From positions 1 through 6,134 of the forward strand of contig JAHJSJ010000200.1 in the NCBI GenBank assembly GCA_018830415.1: a DNA stretch of 6,134 bases, read 5' to 3'. Shown here in pieces: positions 4,132 to 6,134 of the stretch (positions are counted from its first letter, which is position 1; each line of letters starts with the position of its first letter). The notes beneath the pieces are model-generated. The model was given only the letters and a program-made list of their open reading frames with translations, searched no databases and was not told the origin of the DNA. This stretch comes from Alphaproteobacteria bacterium (GTDB lineage: Bacteria; Pseudomonadota; Alphaproteobacteria; Sphingomonadales; Sphingomonadaceae). The translations under genes and the position numbers were made by a program.

Positions 4132-5775
4132 TCAGCCGCCCTTCATGCTGCCGGCGAGTGCGTTCAACCGCAGGAATTCCTGCCGCCAGTAATTGTCCTG
4201 CTCGCCTGCCAGCGTGCCGATTTCGCCAAAGCCGAAGCCCTGCATCAGCTCATCCCCGCGCAGCACCTGGCCGTAGGCGGCGACCGCTGCGGCGAAGGCG
4301 AAATCGCCTTGCGGGGCGGCGGCGGTCTTGAACGCGCTGGACGCCACGACCTGTTCGATCAGTTTCGAGGTGTCGCTTGTCGGCAATTTGTAGCGCAGCT
4401 TGACGGTCGCGGCTTCTGCCAACTTGGCTTGCGCGGCGGCGGCGGGCGCATCTTCATACTTGCGCGGCGCGATCCAGCCCTTGCTGCCAACGGGGACGAC
4501 TTCGTAGATCGCCGTCACCTGATGGCCTGCGCCAATGTCACCCGCATCGACCCGGTCATTGTCGAAATCTTCCTCACGCAGCGCGCGGTTTTCGTAACCG
4601 ACAAGGCGGTATTGCGCGATCACGGCGGGGTTGAACTCGACCTGGATTTTCACGTCCTTGGCGATGGTGAACAGCGTGCTCGACATTTCCTCGCCCAGCA
4701 CCTTTTTCGCTTCGAGCGCAGAATCGATATAGGCGTAGTTGCCGTTCCCCTTGTTCGCCACCTGCTCCATCATCGCTTCGTTGTAATTGCCCTGGCCAAA
4801 GCCCAGCGTGGTCAGCGTGATGCCGCTATCGCGCTTTTTCTCGATCAGTTCGATCAGCGCCTTGGTGTCCGACACGCCGACATTGAAATCGCCGTCGGTG
4901 GCAAGGATCACGCGGTTGACCCCGCCCTTGATGAAGTTGTCCTCTGCGATGCGGTAGGCCAGTTCGATCCCAGCGCCGCCCGCAGTCGATCCGCCCGCGC
5001 TCAGGCTGTCGAGCGCGCGGCGGATTGTGGCGGTGTCATTGGTGGGTTCGAGCACAAGGCCCGCGGCCCCTGCATAGACCACGATCGATACCCTGTCCTG
5101 CGGCGACAATTCGCCCGCAAGGCCCGCCAGCGCGGTCTTGACCAGCGGCAGCTTGTCAGGGCTGTTCATCGATCCCGACACGTCCATCAGGAATACCAGG
5201 TTGGCGGGCGGGCGCTCATCGCTGTCAATGTCATATCCGCGCAGGCCAATGCGCATCAGATAGGTGCCGGGGTTCCACGGGCTTTTCGCCACATCGGTGC
5301 TGACGGTGAACGGCTGGCTGCGATCTTTGGGCTTGGCATAATCATAGCGGAAATAGTTGATCATCTCCTCGGTCCGCACTGCGTCTTTTGGCGGCATCAT
5401 GCCTTGGGTCAGGAACCGCCGGGCATTGGCATAGGCTCCGGTATCGACATCGACGCTGAAGGTGGAGACCGGCTCAGCAGCGGTCAGTTTGACGGGGGAA
5501 ACCTCCTTGCCGTCATATTGCTCGCGCCCCGGATCGGTGGCTATCATCACCGGCGGAACAAAATATCCGCGTTCGGCCACAACCCCATCGCCGCTGATGC
5601 GTGATCCGGTGACGACCACCATGTCCTGCGGCGCATAGGCTGCTACCGGGGCGGGCGGCGGCGGTGCCATCACCGGCGGCGGCGGTGCCTTGGCGAGTTC
5701 TTCGGGCGCTTTGCTGGCGCAACCTGCAATCACAGCGCACAGCGCCGCCATTCCTACCAACCGAACTGCGCGCAT
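4132..5775 (-). CDS. YfbK-like von Willebrand factor A domain lipoprotein
   Basis: Predicted exported lipoprotein of 547 aa. The signal peptide MRAVRLVGMAALCAVIAGC gives a lipobox (VIAGC, lipidated C19), followed by Ala/Ser/Lys and a Pro-rich linker (about 29-44). An odd MVVVTGSRI stretch (52-60) follows. Residues about 90-175 match the N-terminal region of YfbK-type proteins (TFSVDVDTGAYANARRFL, 105-122). A vWA domain covers about 190-360 with an intact metal-ion-dependent adhesion site: D198-x-S200-x-S202 (DVSGSM), T264 and D294 (ATDGD). The C-terminal domain (about 370-540) resembles the DUF3520 type. The longer open frame begins at GTG 5790, but I chose ATG 5775 because GGGGAG lies 7 nt before it and the product then starts as a clean signal peptide. 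Such proteins are thought to bind partners in a divalent-cation-dependent way at the envelope; the ligand is unknown. Neighbours give no firm clue. Confidence 0.88.
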   Translation of the reverse strand: MRAVRLVGMAALCAVIAGCASKAPEELAKAPPPPVMAPPPPAPVAAYAPQDMVVVTGSRISGDGVVAERGYFVPPVMIATDPGREQYDGKEVSPVKLTAAEPVSTFSVDVDTGAYANARRFLTQGMMPPKDAVRTEEMINYFRYDYAKPKDRSQPFTVSTDVAKSPWNPGTYLMRIGLRGYDIDSDERPPANLVFLMDVSGSMNSPDKLPLVKTALAGLAGELSPQDRVSIVVYAGAAGLVLEPTNDTATIRRALDSLSAGGSTAGGAGIELAYRIAEDNFIKGGVNRVILATDGDFNVGVSDTKALIELIEKKRDSGITLTTLGFGQGNYNEAMMEQVANKGNGNYAYIDSALEAKKVLGEEMSSTLFTIAKDVKIQVEFNPAVIAQYRLVGYENRALREEDFDNDRVDAGDIGAGHQVTAIYEVVPVGSKGWIAPRKYEDAPAAAAQAKLAEAATVKLRYKLPTSDTSKLIEQVVASSAFKTAAAPQGDFAFAAAVAAYGQVLRGDELMQGFGFGEIGTLAGEQDNYWRQEFLRLNALAGSMKGG

Positions 5776-5782
5776 CAATTTT

Positions 5783-5788
5783 CTCCCC
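5783..5788 (-). promoter_or_regulatory. Ribosome site fixing the vWA lipoprotein start
   Basis: GGGGAG is 7 nt before ATG 5775. The GTG at 5790 would place this site inside the gene and add five residues ahead of the signal peptide. The same GGGGAG at 7-nt spacing precedes the response regulator gene, supporting this as the preferred local form. Confidence 0.65.
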
Positions 5789-5825
5789 ACAACCTGAGCG
5801 ATGCCCGAAAATCACGCCGCAGCCG

Positions 5826-5840
5826 TGAATAGCGACTGAA
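5826..5840 (-). promoter_or_regulatory. Possible direct-repeat operator upstream of the vWA gene
   Basis: In the 75-bp gap before the vWA gene the minus strand carries two TTCA half-sites (5840-5837 and 5829-5826) whose starts are 11 bp apart, one helical turn, as GTTCAGTCGCTATTCACG. This geometry suits a dimeric OmpR-family regulator. No confident -35/-10 pair was found nearby. Half-sites this short can occur by chance. Confidence 0.2.
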
Positions 5841-5850
5841 CGTGCGCGGG

Positions 5851-6134
5851 TTACGGCAGGTCGTTGACGGGATCAGGGACAACCTGCTTGCGGAACAGCA
5901 CCTTGTCTTCCTCACCAAACCCGCGCCGCCAGATGACAAAGGCATAGGTGGCCAGCACCGCCGGCACGCCGAATAGCAGCTCGATCCATTCGGGCACGAA
6001 GGTGAAGGCATAACCCACCACCACCGCAGGCGCGGCGGCATAGACCAGCGCCCAGCGCCAGTTCGAAACCGGGGCCTTGAGCAGGTGTTTGAGCATCAGC
6101 GCCTTGATCAGGCTGGATAGCGCCAGCGCAATCA
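5851..6134 (-). CDS. C-terminal end of a polytopic membrane protein, probable oligosaccharide flippase (5' end outside window)
   Basis: The frame is open from the window edge to TAA at 5851-5853, giving 93 visible residues. An internal ATG at 6096 is unlikely to be the start because the frame continues upstream with hydrophobic codons (IALALSSLIKAL). It shows a basic-amphipathic helix (about 5-20), then two membrane segments: about 26-46 (RWALVYAAAPAVVVGYAFTFV) and about 48-68 (EWIELLFGVPAVLATYAFVIW). A cytoplasmic tail RRGFGEEDKVLFRKQ follows. A paired C-terminal membrane hairpin ending in FG-x-ED-x-LF is how I recall sphingomonad Wzx/MurJ-like polysaccharide export flippases ending. That identification rests on a short tail without the diagnostic core, so 'polytopic membrane protein' is the safe statement. 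It is 75 bp upstream of the vWA lipoprotein gene and on the same strand. Confidence 0.55.
   Translation of the reverse strand, partial: IALALSSLIKALMLKHLLKAPVSNWRWALVYAAAPAVVVGYAFTFVPEWIELLFGVPAVLATYAFVIWRRGFGEEDKVLFRKQVVPDPVNDLP

Noticed and set aside
4309..5604. 431-codon open frame on the plus strand
   Set aside because: It lies wholly antisense to the vWA lipoprotein, which has clear domain signatures. The product is low-information, Arg/His/Gly/Val rich and unrecognisable, as expected from the complement of GC-rich coding DNA.
5776..5790. GTG start at 5790 for the vWA lipoprotein
   Set aside because: The GGGGAG ribosome site lies downstream of it and is ideally spaced for ATG 5775, which begins a typical lipoprotein signal peptide.
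5812..5828. TCACG/CGTGA palindrome upstream of the vWA gene
   Set aside because: Five base pairs around a 7-nt loop is within chance expectation.
1..6134. tRNA, rRNA, CRISPR array, riboswitch, toxin-antitoxin or phage-defence genes
   Set aside because: No cloverleaf, spaced direct-repeat array or recognisable defence motif was seen on either strand; nearly all DNA is explained by seven minus-strand genes and short gaps.

Overview
The window is a compact, GC-rich stretch of chromosome in which every supportable gene lies on the minus strand. It reads as alphaproteobacterial, most likely Sphingomonadales (Erythrobacteraceae or a relative). The reasons are the fumarylacetoacetate hydrolase and maleylacetoacetate isomerase sequence types, the stand-alone receiver with an alphaproteobacterial N-terminal pattern, the membrane-anchored helix-hairpin-helix protein, and the intergenic palindromes of the 'TCGTCATTGCGAGC' and 'TTCGACAGGCTCAGGA' kinds that I recall as abundant in sphingomonad genomes. 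No search was run, so the assignment rests on recognition.

In the direction of transcription (right to left) the layout is as follows. First comes the C-terminal end of a polytopic membrane protein, probably an oligosaccharide flippase (5851-6134, cut by the window edge). Next is a lipoprotein with a YfbK-like von Willebrand factor A domain (4132-5775), then a small membrane-anchored protein with a proline-rich stalk and a helix-hairpin-helix domain (3532-4047), then a single-domain response regulator (3099-3455). The last three genes are glutaryl-CoA dehydrogenase (1781-3022), a zeta-class glutathione transferase that is probably maleylacetoacetate isomerase (968-1639), and a fumarylacetoacetate hydrolase family enzyme (1-971, cut by the other edge). 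The intergenic gaps between the upper genes are about 75-85 bp. The isomerase and hydrolase overlap by 4 bp (ATGA).

The left half is catabolic. The isomerase and hydrolase would carry out the last two steps of homogentisate breakdown (tyrosine/phenylalanine) to fumarate and acetoacetate. Glutaryl-CoA dehydrogenase feeds lysine/tryptophan carbon to crotonyl-CoA. The right half is envelope-related or of unknown role, and the receiver sits between the two groups.

The most unusual structure is a nested palindromic element of about 144 bp (1632-1775) between gcdH and the isomerase gene. Its outer arm contains the only upstream in-frame ATG available to the isomerase. A strong Shine-Dalgarno-like AGGAGG lies just downstream of that ATG and points instead at an ATC codon, close to where I would expect the protein to begin. 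I see no mobile element with a transposase, no RNA gene, no CRISPR array and no clear defence system. Apart from this element the window looks like ordinary core genome.
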